Below are positions 45,001 to 59,214 of a DNA stretch of 64,000 nucleotides, piece after piece. The stretch comes from Maylandia zebra (lineage: Eukaryota; Chordata; Actinopteri; Cichliformes; Cichlidae): contig NC_135170.1 in assembly GCF_041146795.1 (NCBI RefSeq), forward strand, positions 6,128,033-6,192,032, given 5' to 3'. The notes under the pieces were generated by a model. It had not been told where the DNA came from and did no database searches. It saw only the letters and a program-made list of their open reading frames with translations. How positions within the stretch are numbered: the stretch's first letter is position 1; every line of letters begins with the position of its first letter. A program made the position numbers and the translations under genes.

Positions 45001-47958
45001 AGGGGGACGCGCACGCAGCATGAGCTCACACTCATGGTTTGTGGTTGCCTCGGTGAAAGCCTTACTTTTAACTCCCCTGCAGCCACTCTGAAGGCCAGCT
45101 CGATGACCGAGCCCACCGCCATGCGCACTGCAGCCGATGAGTGCATCTCATTCCACACTGTGTCGCTGTCCACCTGCAGGGGGCAGCACACAGTTCAGAC
45201 CAGGGCTAACACTAACACAGGCAGACCAGCTAGAAAGAGAGAATCTCACCCCTATTCCTCCACAGGGAAGAACAGCGTACATCTTCTGGCTAATCGGACC
45301 TGGAACGAAAATCAGCCAGAGTTGAGGTTACGGCACAGGAAGTGCTCGATACATTTATCACAAGTGGAAATAATAATAACAGGCAAACAGTAAAGTGGGT
45401 ACGACACCCACACAGGCAACAGCCAAACACAGGATGGAAGGACCATAACTGGGTTGTCAGAACACACACTCAGTCATCACGACATCTCAATGTTATCAAC
45501 CTTTATGTAATTACAAATGATGTTTCCTGGGTAAAGTATTCAGTTACAGTGGACACACTGCTGGGTCCTGAGCTTATTTACAGTAAGGATGCTGTGACAT
45601 TCCTGTCTTATTTTCCTCTGTGGAGTTACTGTGAGGATAATTGATCTGGGTGTCTGATTGATGTATTGCTTTATTTCTAAAAATTAAACAGGAACATTTA
45701 AAGAAGCGATAAAACTCATGCTAACTCGTACAGCAAAAGTTAAGCCAGGGCTGCATTTTTCTCTATAATTTACTCTGTAATTTATAATTTACAGATTTAC
45801 TTTAGTCAAGCTTCAGTGTATAGAAAGTGTAGACAGACAGTCAGACAGACAGACGGGTACCGAGCAGCTTCTTGTGGTCCAGTTTGTGCCGATTGAGCGG
45901 ACTGGTTCCATACAGCAGGGTGTGGAACTCTGAATGGACGGACTGGATCTCATCCAGAGATGCTTTACGCCCACGAATCCTCTGCTCACACACAGACAGA
46001 GAGTAATGTTTGCATACAACAAAATCAACTTTGCAAGAAATGACAGATGTGCTGTACTTGCTTTTACACAGTGTATAAATCAATAAACTGAATTGAACAA
46101 ATCATTGCAGGCTCTGCTGTCAGTGTGAAGGCCTTATCTGAAACTTAAGAATGTGTGTGTACCTCACAGCGGCCCAGCAGGCCTGTCTCCTGCAGTCTGG
46201 ACCAGATGCTCTGAACTCTCCCAGCATGCTCTGGGTGGATGTGAGCGTTCCCACACACACACTGATGTTTCAGCATCAGACTGTCATATACGAGCCCTGG
46301 AGAGGGAGAGGAAAAAGATACACACAGATATTGCAATGAAATAAAAGCCTGTAGTTCAGTGGTATGGACACCGGGTCAACAGCAGCTGTAGTACCCAATG
46401 ATCACCACAAGATGTCAGGAGCAACTACCAATTACATGTATTTGTGTGCAGCTGCATAAAGTCTGTTTTTATATTCGTAAACTGGAATTTAACACTGGTT
46501 GGTCTGTTACGGAGTGGAAAACAAAAGATCCACTTTAAGCATGAAATGAGTCACAGCAGCACAATAAGAACACAATCTATGAAGATTTAAGATTTCAAAA
46601 TTTACAGCCACACGTTTACTCTGAAATAACTGTCAAAGAGAGACGGGTCACCTTAATCACCAGCTTTCATTATCAGGATTAACATGAGCATGCTCTCTGG
46701 AGCCTCTGTTTTCAAGCTTGCATTTTTACAAGGCCACATCTGTCAGATCTGCCCTCGTTTCATCCTGGTCAGACCCCATCTCAGGCTAAGCTCATGTTAA
46801 AGTGAACCCTTTTCTACATAAAAGAACTGGACTAGGAAAACAACAGCACAAAACTCATGGTTTGAGTCTTTATTTGGTACCAAAGACTTAAAAGCTAATT
46901 TAATACCAGAATAAATCTGTTTAATAACAGACGCAGTGTGAGATGAATAAGGATTACTTATGAACTATGATTCAAATCCAAGAATTCAAACTTGGAGCAG
47001 AACAGGTCATTACTGTGACGCTCCCTCTCTCTGGCTTTGAAAATGCCAAGAACGCAGCTTACGGTCTGAATAAACTTTATAAGTGTGCCAGCTGCACAGT
47101 GTGAGCTGAAGTAAATCTAGGTGAGGCGATTAAAACGTGAAGTGCTCAGACTCCTCTGTGTAACAGTTTAGTTTACAGTACTCATGCAAGGAAGTCTCAT
47201 ATGGCGCTGTTGTCCTGTGGATTCAGAGCATACAGTAAAGAACACCCTGACCTGACCTGCACGTTCTCGTCCCAGCACATCAATGCAACATCAAAACAGG
47301 AAGAGCTCTTACTGGAAAATAATCAAATATAAAACAAGGTACGAGTGATGGGCTCATGCGCTGTTCATCTGAACCGTCAACCGAGAGAGTCAGCTCCCTG
47401 TTGCTAGGCAACAAGTATGGAGGCCTCCAGTAGGCAGACTTGACACCATCACATTGTTAACCAATGGGAAACCAGATGTGCGCACGCACAACCACATAAG
47501 AAGCGCAAACACAGAAAACTGACCGGTAGTGAAGAGGTGTTTGATGGGATTAACGGCAGCTGCAGGAGAGGACTGCGCTCTACCCAGGGGTCTGTGGGGC
47601 AACGAGGACTGGAACACACCCAGCTGCTGCAAGGCCTGATGGGACAGGGATGGAGGGAGAGAAGAGATAGAAAGTAATGATTCGCTGCAGGAGGATGAAT
47701 CAGAGATCAGCTCATTCACTGCAGCGATGGAGGATGTGTGTGTTTAAGAGGAGAGCACACTTAAAACCAGTCCTGTCTCTCTGTCTCTGCACACACACAC
47801 GCACACACACACACACTGAAATCACTATTCAAAATATTGTATCATTCACAAAAATTGTGTTCCGTTTTCATGACATTTGGACTGACTGTCCTGAAATCTA
47901 ACTGATCACCACCCCCTCATGGTATGTGTGTGAGATTTCAGGTTTGTGTAACCACTCC

Positions 47959-48029
<71 letters not shown>

Positions 48030-48208
48030 GGTGTCTATATATAGGGAGTGTTGCTGTGCTCCCTGCTGCGATCTGGGTGACTCATCACGCGTGGGTGGAC
48101 ACTAAAAGACACACACTCGAAGATATACAGACATACAGGACACACATACACACACAGCGGTGAGTCCAGTGGTTGAGTCATCAGCTGGTGATGTCACTGC
48201 GGCATCAA

Positions 48209-48272
<64 letters not shown>

Positions 48273-51200
48273 TGTGCATCATTATCTTGAGGCTGGGTCA
48301 GCTTTAAAGGCTTTTGTCTTTCCTCCACTGTTCCCCAACGTGCCCCAAACATCCAACCTGATACTTGCAGTACTGAGCAACAACAGGTCCTGCAGCAGAG
48401 GACGTGAACCCCTGCAGAGCCCTGATCTCATCATGCAGTCTCTCAGGAAGCATCCTCCCTCTGATTTTGCATATTACTGTATACGCTGCATAAAAGCAGT
48501 GAAGTTGTTCATATTCAAATGCCATCTTGTTTTGTTTTGGTTAAGCATCTGATTTCTTCTTCTTCTGATGACTCATCAAGTACCGGTGCAAAAATAAATA
48601 AATAAAGCTGTTTCTCCACAATCACAGCATCCACTTTAACCCTCCTCTCAGTAAGTACCACCCACAGTGAACACGGGTCAGAGGTGTCATGGGGCTGGAG
48701 AGAGAAAGATGACTGAAAAACACAGTGAAATGTGCAGGTTAAATGCACTTAAACTCAATGACCGCTAGCACGCACGTCACACACGGACCTTTACGGTCGG
48801 GTCCAGAAGTATTTAGACAGCAGCACAATTTTCCTACAGAAATGTTGCCTCCGTACTAAATCAATGAAATGAAGCAATCAAGATGCGATTGAAGTGGAAA
48901 CTTCAGCTTTAATTCAAGAGGCTGACCACAAATCTTGCATTAAGCATTTAGGAATTACAGCTATTTTTATACACACTCCCTCCACAGTAACAAGAGCAGT
49001 GTACCATAACTGAGTATATCAGAAACCTTTAAACATTCGGAAGCCAAACCAAAAACTGAGAGTTCTCCTTCTGTGGCTTCAGTGTTGTGTGCTCAGGTAA
49101 GCTGGTAACCACTGAAGACCTCTCCATGTTTTGCTTTAAGAGGTGCTTCTGTTGGACCATTGCAAGGCTGAACTGTGAAGCACTATCTTATCAGTTTTGC
49201 AGCATCTGATTGAAAGTACAGTTTGCACCTGCAGTCACATAATCAATAAAGAAGAGTGGTGACCTGAACTGAATGATTGTGACCATAAACTCATCGCAGA
49301 AGTGTTTACAAAAAAAACGTCGGCACTTCTTCAGAGCTGGTCAAGTCGCCCTCTGTTGGCCATTTGATAAAAGGCAGGCTTAAAGTATTTCTGTTGAGGC
49401 TTTACTTCTTAGATATGACAGGTACGTCCTTAATGCCGTCTCTACTATGTTGGAGAGGCGATCAGGTGTATGAATAATGATGCTTTCTTGTCCCTGTTCA
49501 TGCTCTTATCATGTTTCACATTTGTAAGGCTGTTCTAATCTGGCTGTTTGTGCTCGTCACTGCAGCCACTCACTTTGAGGTTAAACTCTACTTACATTCA
49601 CTAACTGTAGATTTAAATGTTCTCAACTTTACTCAATGTTATGTAGGGCTTTTGTTTACCAGGGAAACAACTCAACTGTGATTATCACCTTTATCTGCCA
49701 TGTGTAGTCTCCGTGGTCTTTTGGTGTTGCTCAGCTCATCCTTCTGTTTTTGGCCAATTCAACTGTTGATACCAAATGTTGGCATCAGAGTCTGATTGTG
49801 GAACGACATATTTAGAATACCAGATGGCAGACTAAATAGGAAAGAATTCATGTAGTTAGCATCACTGATCCACTTTGAGCAAAGTGATCCTTACGTTCAG
49901 TCAGAGTCCTTGAACAGTGTTGTGCTCACACAGTTAGACGTCACCACCCTGCACACTGCCAAGTGGTCTGAGCATCACATTGTATAAGTTGGCTCTTCAA
50001 GAACGCTTAGCCTCGTCTAAGACGAGAAAAATATGCGTTTGGCAAATTTTGGAAAATTCAATGTGTGTTCTTTTTCCTGAAAGCAGATAAGACACGTTAT
50101 GCAATGAGCTCAGCCCAAAAGGAATACTCTGAAGTGATACGTAAATGTACTGCAGCTCAGAATTGCTATGTGTGAAAACAGTTGCGCGTGGGTGAAAAAC
50201 ACCTGAAGCCACCTCAGCTTTAGACTGAAGTAAGAGGCCGACCATTAGCTGGGATGAGTCAGATCACTAACGCAAAGCAACCGCTGTAACAGAGCAAACG
50301 CAGCGAGATACAAAACAACAGGAAGGCGGTCAGTGATGCATTTGTGTGACTCATCCCTCTGTGGGATGACGCTGTGGAACCAACAAGTCCTGAGTTTTAA
50401 GACAGACCGTGGGCTTTGAAGGAGCTCCTGTTGGACACCTTGTCATTATCAGATGAGCCCAAGCTCACTAACTGACCACACCCATTTACATGAACCAAGC
50501 TGATTATCAATGATGCAAAGCTGCACTGTATTCACACACAAACCTGACTGTAACTCCCTCTCTCCTCTTCGTCGCCCTCCCTCAACTGAATGATATCTTC
50601 ATCCTCTTCCTCTTCTTCCAGCTCACTCTCGGTGCTCTCCCCTTTGATATGCACGCTTCCACACTCCTCCTCACCCTTCACGTGCACGCCGAGACGCTCA
50701 GATGAAGGCGTGCTATCATCAGACCCCTCCTTCTGAAGCCTGATTGGATGAGAAGACAGAACAGAGGGAAAAGGTGTGTCCAGGAGCCAGATACACGTGC
50801 TCTTTACGAAAACTAGCTTCTGGGTCAGATTTACAAAGCAGGGCAACTGATCGACAACCTGCAACTGAACAACGCACCAACGAGAGTGTAAAGCTATGCG
50901 AACAGGCACAGCCGGTTCATTTCAATAATGATGTCGGCATGATCTACCAAGAGCAGCACAAATTAGCAGGCTGGACACAAGTAGGACCTGGTGAGAGAAT
51001 GAGTCATCTATTGTTGCTGAAATCTGACAAACATAACAAGCTCATGTTTTACAGTGTTTCCTTCCAGGAAAAACAGCAATTCAGAAAAATGTTTTGATTC
51101 AAGAGCAAAACCAAAGGAAACTGAACAAGATCCGTTCGGGTCTTAAGACTGAGTCCAGGGCTGTTTCATTTGCACCTTACAAACCTGAACTCTGACAGCT

Positions 51201-52278
51201 GACTGATGGGATGATTAGGCAGTCAAATATCTACATCAATAATAGAAGCGACACACTTTATGTTGTTATGCAAGTCATAGAAAATTCCTAAAAGCTTAAT
51301 TGTGATGATGAAGAGCTCTATAGCTCTCTGCAGTTTTCACTCCCAACGTTTGTACAGAAATCTGACTATAAACCAAAAACACTGCACACTGCACACTTGA
51401 CTCTCTGTAACAGATCCATGACCTGCATGTGTTTAGCACCAAAGCACTTGGGTTCACAGTTTGAGCCACCCATTATAAGCTTGTTCCGCTAACAACCATC
51501 TCAGCTATGCCAGGAACACCAGTTAAGATAATGTGTAGAAATAATGGCAGGCAACCACAAACCTAAATCGTGTTGTGAGTCACTTAAATATTTCTCAAAA
51601 CTCTGAGCTCAGAAGAGGAAACTGTGATGACTACGTCAGCCAACAAGATCAGTAAAAATGTAAAAATAGGAGCAGCCACACTCTTCATTTCTACAGATAT
51701 ATAATAATATATACATATATATATATTTATATTGTTATTAACCAGCCTAATAACAAAGCCTAAATAATAACAAACTGAATTCATGTTTTTATACTCATAT
51801 TTGAGCTAACGGAGTGGACATCTCTGAGAACAGAACATTCACTTTTTATATTCAGGAATTGTATTTGTAATTCCAATTAAAAACAAATAACAGCTTTTCA
51901 GCTTCTTTGTAAAGCAACAAATTTGAAACATCACAGATAAAAACAATATTTCTATTTAGCATTAAACAGCCTCCACATACTGCTGGAGGAACCATTACTG
52001 AACGAGGATTTTGGCATTGGCATAAACCTCACATCAGGCTGGGGCTAATAATGTGTTAAGCACTGTGTGTCACACAGAGACACACAAACACAGAAATACT
52101 GGCACACCTGTGAAGGCCCACCCCTTCATCCTCCTCCTGCATGTCATTGGTCTCTGTAAGCTCCTCCTCTGTTTCCTCTGGGTGAGTGGGTGGTGGCCTA
52201 GGTAAATCTGTCCCCTTTGACAGCATCTACACACACACAAACACACAAAGATTATGTGAGAATCTGCACGTGTGCTCA

Positions 52279-52322
<44 letters not shown>

Positions 52323-55300
52323 TGTGTCTACCTTGTAATGCTTCTCCAGGAAGTGATGGTGCTGCTGTTGAACCACCAGTTGCTGCAGGGCCTGGGGGGA
52401 CTGGGGCAAAGGTGCGCTCTGCGTACGAGCCAGCGGCCGGTGGCGAGGCAGCTTGTTGACGGCCCGCATGCCACCCGACACACCTCTCTCTGCCGTAACC
52501 AGCGGCGATTGGCTGTACATGGGCACTGGACAGGTCAAGGGTCACAGAAAAAGGTGATGAGTTAGGCGCTGTCGTGAATTTTTGTGTATGTGCTGTGTGC
52601 GCGATTGTGTTTGCACCACCTAGCATAGCAGTCTGTTGCCTAGCCTGCTCCAGCAGTAGTACGTGTTGCAGTAACGAGGAATGGGCTGAATGAGAGCTGG
52701 GGGGCGGAGTCTCCACATCATGTCCCACACCTGCAAAGAGATATTAAATCATAACTAAAGAATTCAATTTAAACCAACTACAGTCACGATGCACTTTTAT
52801 GATTAGTGCACAATGACTCACTAAACTCTGATATGAGCAGCGGTCCAGCTCACCTGCTGGAAGGGAGGACGTGGAGAGAAACTTTCCTGTTAGAGCTCCA
52901 CCCCCCCGCAGCGACTGGATGGCCTGACGCTCTGCCTCTTGCTGGGCAGACAGCTTCTGGGAGGGCTTTAGAGGGAGTATTACCATAGTTACCACACAGA
53001 CACAAATTGACAGGCACCTCATATAATAGCGTGGCATTTTTTCAGCTGCTCAGCTTTTTGCTTAAATCCTCTCCTTGAACAGGAACTGTTTATTTAACAC
53101 AGAACTCAGAACAACAAATCTATGAAGTGCTGGATTCCTTCTGATGGTACAGATTTCCTACAGTGGTGCAAACAGAGCTCGGAGCAAACGGAGCAACCAA
53201 AACTCATCATGAAAATGTATCCAAAGCCAAGACCAAAGAAGTCTCAACACCGTGTTTGGTTGTCTTAGCATATTTTACCTTTATGAAAATGCAGGAATAA
53301 CTAGCTTTACACTGAAACACAAGAATAGGACTCTTTATTGTTTCCATGTATTCCATAAGAAGCAGCCTGTGGATATCTTTCCACTGGGTTCGTGTAGAAA
53401 TGTGCAGACATAAAAATCCCACTGGAGAAAGAGCTTTTAACCAAATCATACATTTTAAGGATAGCACTCGCTTACACATGCAAGCTAGAAGTGATCTCTC
53501 ACCAAAATGAACAGTCATGGAAATAAAACGGCCTCCTTTGGTTTACTTCTGTGTGGAAAACTACACACATATAGAAAAAGAAGAGCCACTGCTTCATGGA
53601 TCACTTAGTGTAAGTGAGTAAGACTGACTGCTTTGTAACAAAAGTGCACGTCAGCTAGACGAAACTCCTGGGTTTAAAAAGCAAAGCAACAAGGAGGCGA
53701 CTTCTACGCTCACCACAAGGAGGCCAGTTGGAAAGAAGTCACTGGCAAATGACTGATTGACACCCTCAGTAAGCCTTTTCCCAATTCATTCATACAGCTC
53801 CATTTAACAACAACAGCTGGCACAAGGTACTTTATATTGTTAAGTAAAGAACCTGCAGAGGTAAGCAACCCCAGCAATCACACCAATCCCACAACTGTCT
53901 ATGACTGAGCATTTGGTGACAGTGGGAAGGAAGAACTTCCTTTTAACAGGAAGAAACCTCCACCAGAACCAAGCTCAGAAAAAACAGGATACGCAGATAC
54001 TTATAGAACTACAGGTTACTGTGTAACAGTGTGTGTGGCGAGTCCATCAGTGTGGGGGTGTATAGTGTGTGTTTGTGTGTTCTTGTGTCGATGGGTACAT
54101 GCACCGCAGTGACTCACCGTGATATGTGTGTTGGCAGGGAGACCCAGCGAGATATTCGGCAGGGAGGGTGAGGTGTAGAGACTCAGAGGACTCAATGTCC
54201 CATCAGCCCCCAGCGTCTGATGGAGAGACCTCAGCTGCAGAAAAACAAACACGCAAGCAGTTTTAGTGTCCTGCACAGGGAGAACTCAGTTTGTTAAATT
54301 TAGCACATACTGGGGCAAAATATAATTAACTGCTTCTTCTTCTTGTTATAGAAGAAGACCATTTCCTGGAAGTTTCTTGGAAGAGCACAAAAACAGGAAA
54401 CTTCCATGGCATTTGTTCCACACTCGCTCAACTTAAATAAACAGAGGAGTCTTGTCAGCCTTGAAGGCCTTTAAGAATTACTCCATACAGCCTGCTTTAA
54501 CATGCATTTGATACAGTTGTGCCCAGTATATTATCCATATTCAACACCACTCTTAGAAATATGCCTCTGGAATAAAATGAAAAAATGAAATCACACTGTC
54601 TTTGGCCATGCTTGTCTTTAATCTCTAACTAGAGCCCGACTGATATCTCAGTATCAGTGTTTATAATGCCCAACAAATGAAAACTCAAAAGGTAAAGAGA
54701 CAGGAAACCATGTTATGAGCACTGATGTTGGATAGTTTGACCACCAGAGGGCGTTCTGCGTACCTGCTTGTAGCCAAACACAACAACCAGTTAATTCAAG
54801 TGGCAATGAGTGTAAATGAGTAATCCGAAACATGATTATTTAACTGCTTTGTCATATTATCTTCATAAAGACCTACAACGAAAACATAAAAAATGTCAGG
54901 GGAATCATGTCATGTGTCTTTAAAGTCATATACTGAAATAACCAATCAAAACCAACCAACTCTGCTGAGGCTACAACTAGGATGATCTGATACCCTCATG
55001 TTGGTGTTGTTCCCAGACCATCATGAAAATGTTGTTCCAGGTTCAACATTGCAAGTGACCAATCACATTGTTGTGACGTTATTCTTTTGCGCGCCAAGCC
55101 ATTCGTGCATTTATGAAATTCCAATGTTGCAAGGACAATATCAATTCTGCTTACTGTTTATTAAAGGGTTACGGTTAGGGTCAGGGTCCGTTGATCGGCA
55201 GACAGAGGCGGTTTCACGCAGCTTAGGTACAGTTTTTTGTTTTACGCCGGTTTTTCCTGAAGTCGCAAAAGTATGACGTCACAACATTCTGATTGGTCAC

Positions 55301-57912
55301 TTGCAATGTTGATCCTGGAACAACATTTAGTATGATGATCTGGGAACAACACCAACACGAGGATATCAGATCAACCCTACAACTACGGTTTGTCTGTTAG
55401 GTGAACTCTGGATATCATCTTAGTATAGTTCCTTTCTTATCAACAAAACAGCAAAACTTATTGCAGATATGGCACATCTGGTGGTGTACCACAGGGTTCC
55501 ATTATGGGACCTATGTAATTTGCATCACACACTCTACATTCCTAAAAATAAGGGCACAGGAAAAGTGTATTATTCCACTGAAACCCTTTAACACTAATCA
55601 CTGTACCTCATTCATGAGTAGTAAAGGCTACATACTTCAAATTCTTCTTGATTTTATTCTCCAGTATCGAGAATCAATACTCTGTCAAATAAAAAAAGAA
55701 ATTATGTTAAATTATAATTTTACATTTAGATTTGTAGGTTTTGCTTTATTTTCTCCAAAAATAATTGTAGACATTACAGAAGTTTGATCTTGTAGGGGTG
55801 GTGCAGATGCCTCACAGCAAAACGATTCTGGGTTTTCTGTGGCCTTTTTTAAATGTCTCTTTTTATTCTGTTATACTATTGTGAAACTGTAATTAGAGGT
55901 TCAAGATTTGTTTCTGTAAGCACAAACCACAAGGGTACAAATAAAATCCCCCCTCCAGGGTGCAGGGAGTACTTTAGAGTTTCCCTCCAGTGACTAGCTC
56001 TGAACCACTAAAGGTACAGTTAGATATTTATAACTTAGTATTTTTGCAGCCCTATTTCTGCGTCAAAGTGAGCAATTTTATCTTTGACATTTGACAAACA
56101 ATAAAAATTCGAGAATGTTTTCTTTTCCAAGATTGCAGTGCTAAAATGGTTTATACTTTGGCTGTGACCCAAACAGCATCAAAGTATGCACAGCAAACAC
56201 AACGTACAGAACAGAAAGCACAACTACACGCAGAAACACTCTGCAGATACAGCAAAGAAGACAACACAGGGGCAAAGCCAGAGTTCCTGCAGAAGTTCAA
56301 GGTGATTAAATGCTGCCTTTTGCTGCTCAATCATCACTTTCACACAGCTGCTTACATGTCGCCTGTTACAGTTTCCCCCATATCGTCATTTTTGATTCAG
56401 TGCTCCACACTGAACTGCAGGGGGCAAACTCGAGCTTCGTGTCGAGTTTGAAGAACTGAAAATGAAGCCAGCCTGTGTGTGTGTGCACGTGTACCTCAGT
56501 CTGTATGTTGGGGACTGATCCAGTATTGCCGTTGGCAATAGCTGTATTGGAACTGTTGGGACTGCTGGGACCTGACCCCGGAGCACTGTTACAGAGAGAG
56601 GAAACTGGTGGAGAGACACAGACACAGGAATAAATGAGCAGCAAATTCATTTTAAATTTCTGATTAAAGCAGCTATTCACACTAAACACTCTGCACCTGA
56701 GAGCTTATTTGCACTTCTTCTCAGAATGAAAACGTAAGCGTCTCTGCTCACCTGATATCTCTATGGCTCTCTTCTTGAAGGTGCTGATGACAGTTCCGTC
56801 CTTCCTGCGGAGGAGAGGGGAGCTCCGCCTCTCTGCCACCTTTTGCTTCAAGCGTGAACGCACCTTCAGGTTAGGCTCAGAGACTGGACGAGTAAAGAGA
56901 GAGGGGAGATAAAACTGTTCAGCGCAGAGACATCAGTGTAACGCAGACCATTTCCTGTAAATACTAAGCTGTGCTCGGAACGCAGGTGAAAGAAGAACAG
57001 TTATTTTGTCGGCTGCTGATCTGTCTTGTTTCTTTTTCATTATAGGTCACTGGTAACATGCAGTGGTTTGTTTTGGCAGAGGGCTTCAGTGATATTTTAA
57101 GTCACCTGGTGACTTGCCAACAAGATTCTATCAGGGCAGACTGAGAAGTCTGCTAATCCTACATTACAATTTGGCTGGGTCGTTTGCTAAACGAGCAGCC
57201 ACAGTGGAGTTTAAGCTATTTTTGGTGTATGGGTCAAGGTGAGGATAATAAACAGTAGAAGGGAAAACATGAAGTTTTCAGTGGCATAAACAGTATCTGG
57301 ATCCAGAGGGATGACATGTCACTGCTTACCCGGTGGCATCAGGGCAGCCAATGACAGCTCGGCCTGGCATTTGTTATGCTAAAAACCATTTGTCATTATT
57401 GTGAGCCAGGCAGCAGAACCTGCACACAGTATCCCGGGACACACTGGAGTATATTTACAAAGAGTGAGTTTAATCTGGTCTATGTGATTTACACAAGTGC
57501 CACTGAAGAGCACCCGTGTCATGCACATCTACAAAGTGTTCCTGCCTCTATATTTGGATGACTGGCTAAAAGGAAGAACCCTTTAGAGCTGAAAACATCA
57601 CGGCATGGATGCTTCTATCTGCAATTGTAGCCAATTTTCCATCTAGCACAAATTTGAACCTCTTAAAATCTGGCAGGTTGCTGGGAGGTTAGGGTACGTG
57701 CACATCTACATGGCATAACTGAAACAGAAACCCTGTAAGAGACAAACTGTGAAGCCATGATGCATGAAAGAGTGCATGTGGCTAAAATACAACCTCGTGC
57801 TAACCTTACACCGAAACTGCTTCACCCTGGTGTTGGCTATGATACAGACTATGATTATAATTCAGTGTAGGAGCATCAGAAGCTGGGTTTATGGACATGT
57901 ATATGATCATAT

Positions 57913-57946
<34 letters not shown>

Positions 57947-59166
57947 CATATATATATATATATATCCATCACATTTTAGCTTTACTATATAAAGTAAAGC
58001 TAAAATACCTCAGACCTATGTGCTGTGCACGAGTGACAACTACAGTCTTTGCGGGTGGTGCAGATGCAGTACGGAGGTCCTGCCACACATCCATGTGAGC
58101 TTCACGTAGCCCAGCTGCTGCGCTCTTGTCTGTCTTGGAGTGTTGTGGGCGACCTTTGTACGCTGAGCATTTAAACAATTTAACTACAGAGGCAAACATG
58201 TTATCCGGTAACTGCTACTTCAGCTGAGACCACAACAGTCAAAAGAAAATGATGTTTCCATCTGCAGCCATTTATATTTGGCGGCATCTATTTGAGAACC
58301 TCCACTTTCCATGTGCACACATGAAAAGCCTTAGGCGGGGAGAGCAACAACAAGATCCCACCACAGGACAAATGACGACAGATAGGACAATTCAGAAATA
58401 GCATGAAAGAAAGAGCTGGGGTGGAGGTGGGCTGCAAACTCCCTTCCAGATGTCCAGCATCTGTGTGCAGGCTCAAGCAGCTTAAACACAGCTCCCTGTG
58501 TAAGAGTTAGCAACTGTAAATCGTCAGCTGACGTGGGGACCAGCTGATGTGCTCTGACTGTGACCGAGCTTCAGTTTGTGGGCTTGTCGCTCATCGCTTT
58601 ATGGCGGACGGCCGGTCCCTGTTAGACACAGACTCGGACTGTGCAGATGACTGTGTCATTGTTTGACGCCCCTTCATAAGTAAAATGAGGTTTTCTTCAC
58701 CTCCATGGATGCTGCTGAGTAAAATGAACCTGAGACGTGCCCACAGTTGCTTTGCATGTAGCATATCACAGCTACATTGTTACGTGTGTTTTAAACTTTC
58801 TCCATCAGCGAGTCCACTAGGGTCCATTTGGGTCGAACAGTGAGCGAAATTTACTTTACTCACTCCGTCTTCCACAGAGACTTTGATTACACCGACTACT
58901 CATGCACCCAGGCAGCAGACTGCAAAGTATAACAGGAACAACTGCTCGGCCATCGGGACTCCACCTGTTGTCATGTGTGGATCCACCTAAACACCTTTAA
59001 TATATATGAGATGTGTCTGGTAGGTTGGAATTGTCCGTTGCATTGGGGAGTATCTACACACTTTTGTTCCAGGTCCAGGTAAGGCAGTCTGCAACACTTA
59101 TTTCACAAGTAAATAATTATATGACAATACTGCACCACCTTTGCATACCTTATGAATTGTGTACGT

Positions 59167-59214
<48 letters not shown>

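Larger units (their letters stand above)
41549..46296 (-). other. hdac5: hdac5 deacetylase domain exons
   Basis: Ten exons from [19 protein letters not shown] to [20 protein letters not shown]. Visible active-site elements: [10 protein letters not shown] (catalytic His pair), [15 protein letters not shown] with zinc ligands Asp and His across an exon border, [13 protein letters not shown], and [10 protein letters not shown] with the third zinc ligand. EGGHDL has His where class I enzymes have the catalytic Tyr, the known reason for the weak intrinsic activity of class IIa enzymes. All residues appear intact. Confidence 0.95.

Noticed and set aside
47636..47741. Earlier acceptor for hdac5 exon ending at 47524, giving [15 protein letters not shown]
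   Set aside because: The phase does not fit the preceding exon; the CCCATCAG acceptor at 47635 with a long pyrimidine tract fits exactly.
47924..48552. Long frames reading HTHTHT or CVCVCV
   Set aside because: They are translations of CA/GT microsatellites.
52272..52565. Plus-strand frame VCVCVCVC...[10 protein letters not shown]
   Set aside because: Antisense shadow of the hdac5 exon 52332-52525 plus a microsatellite.
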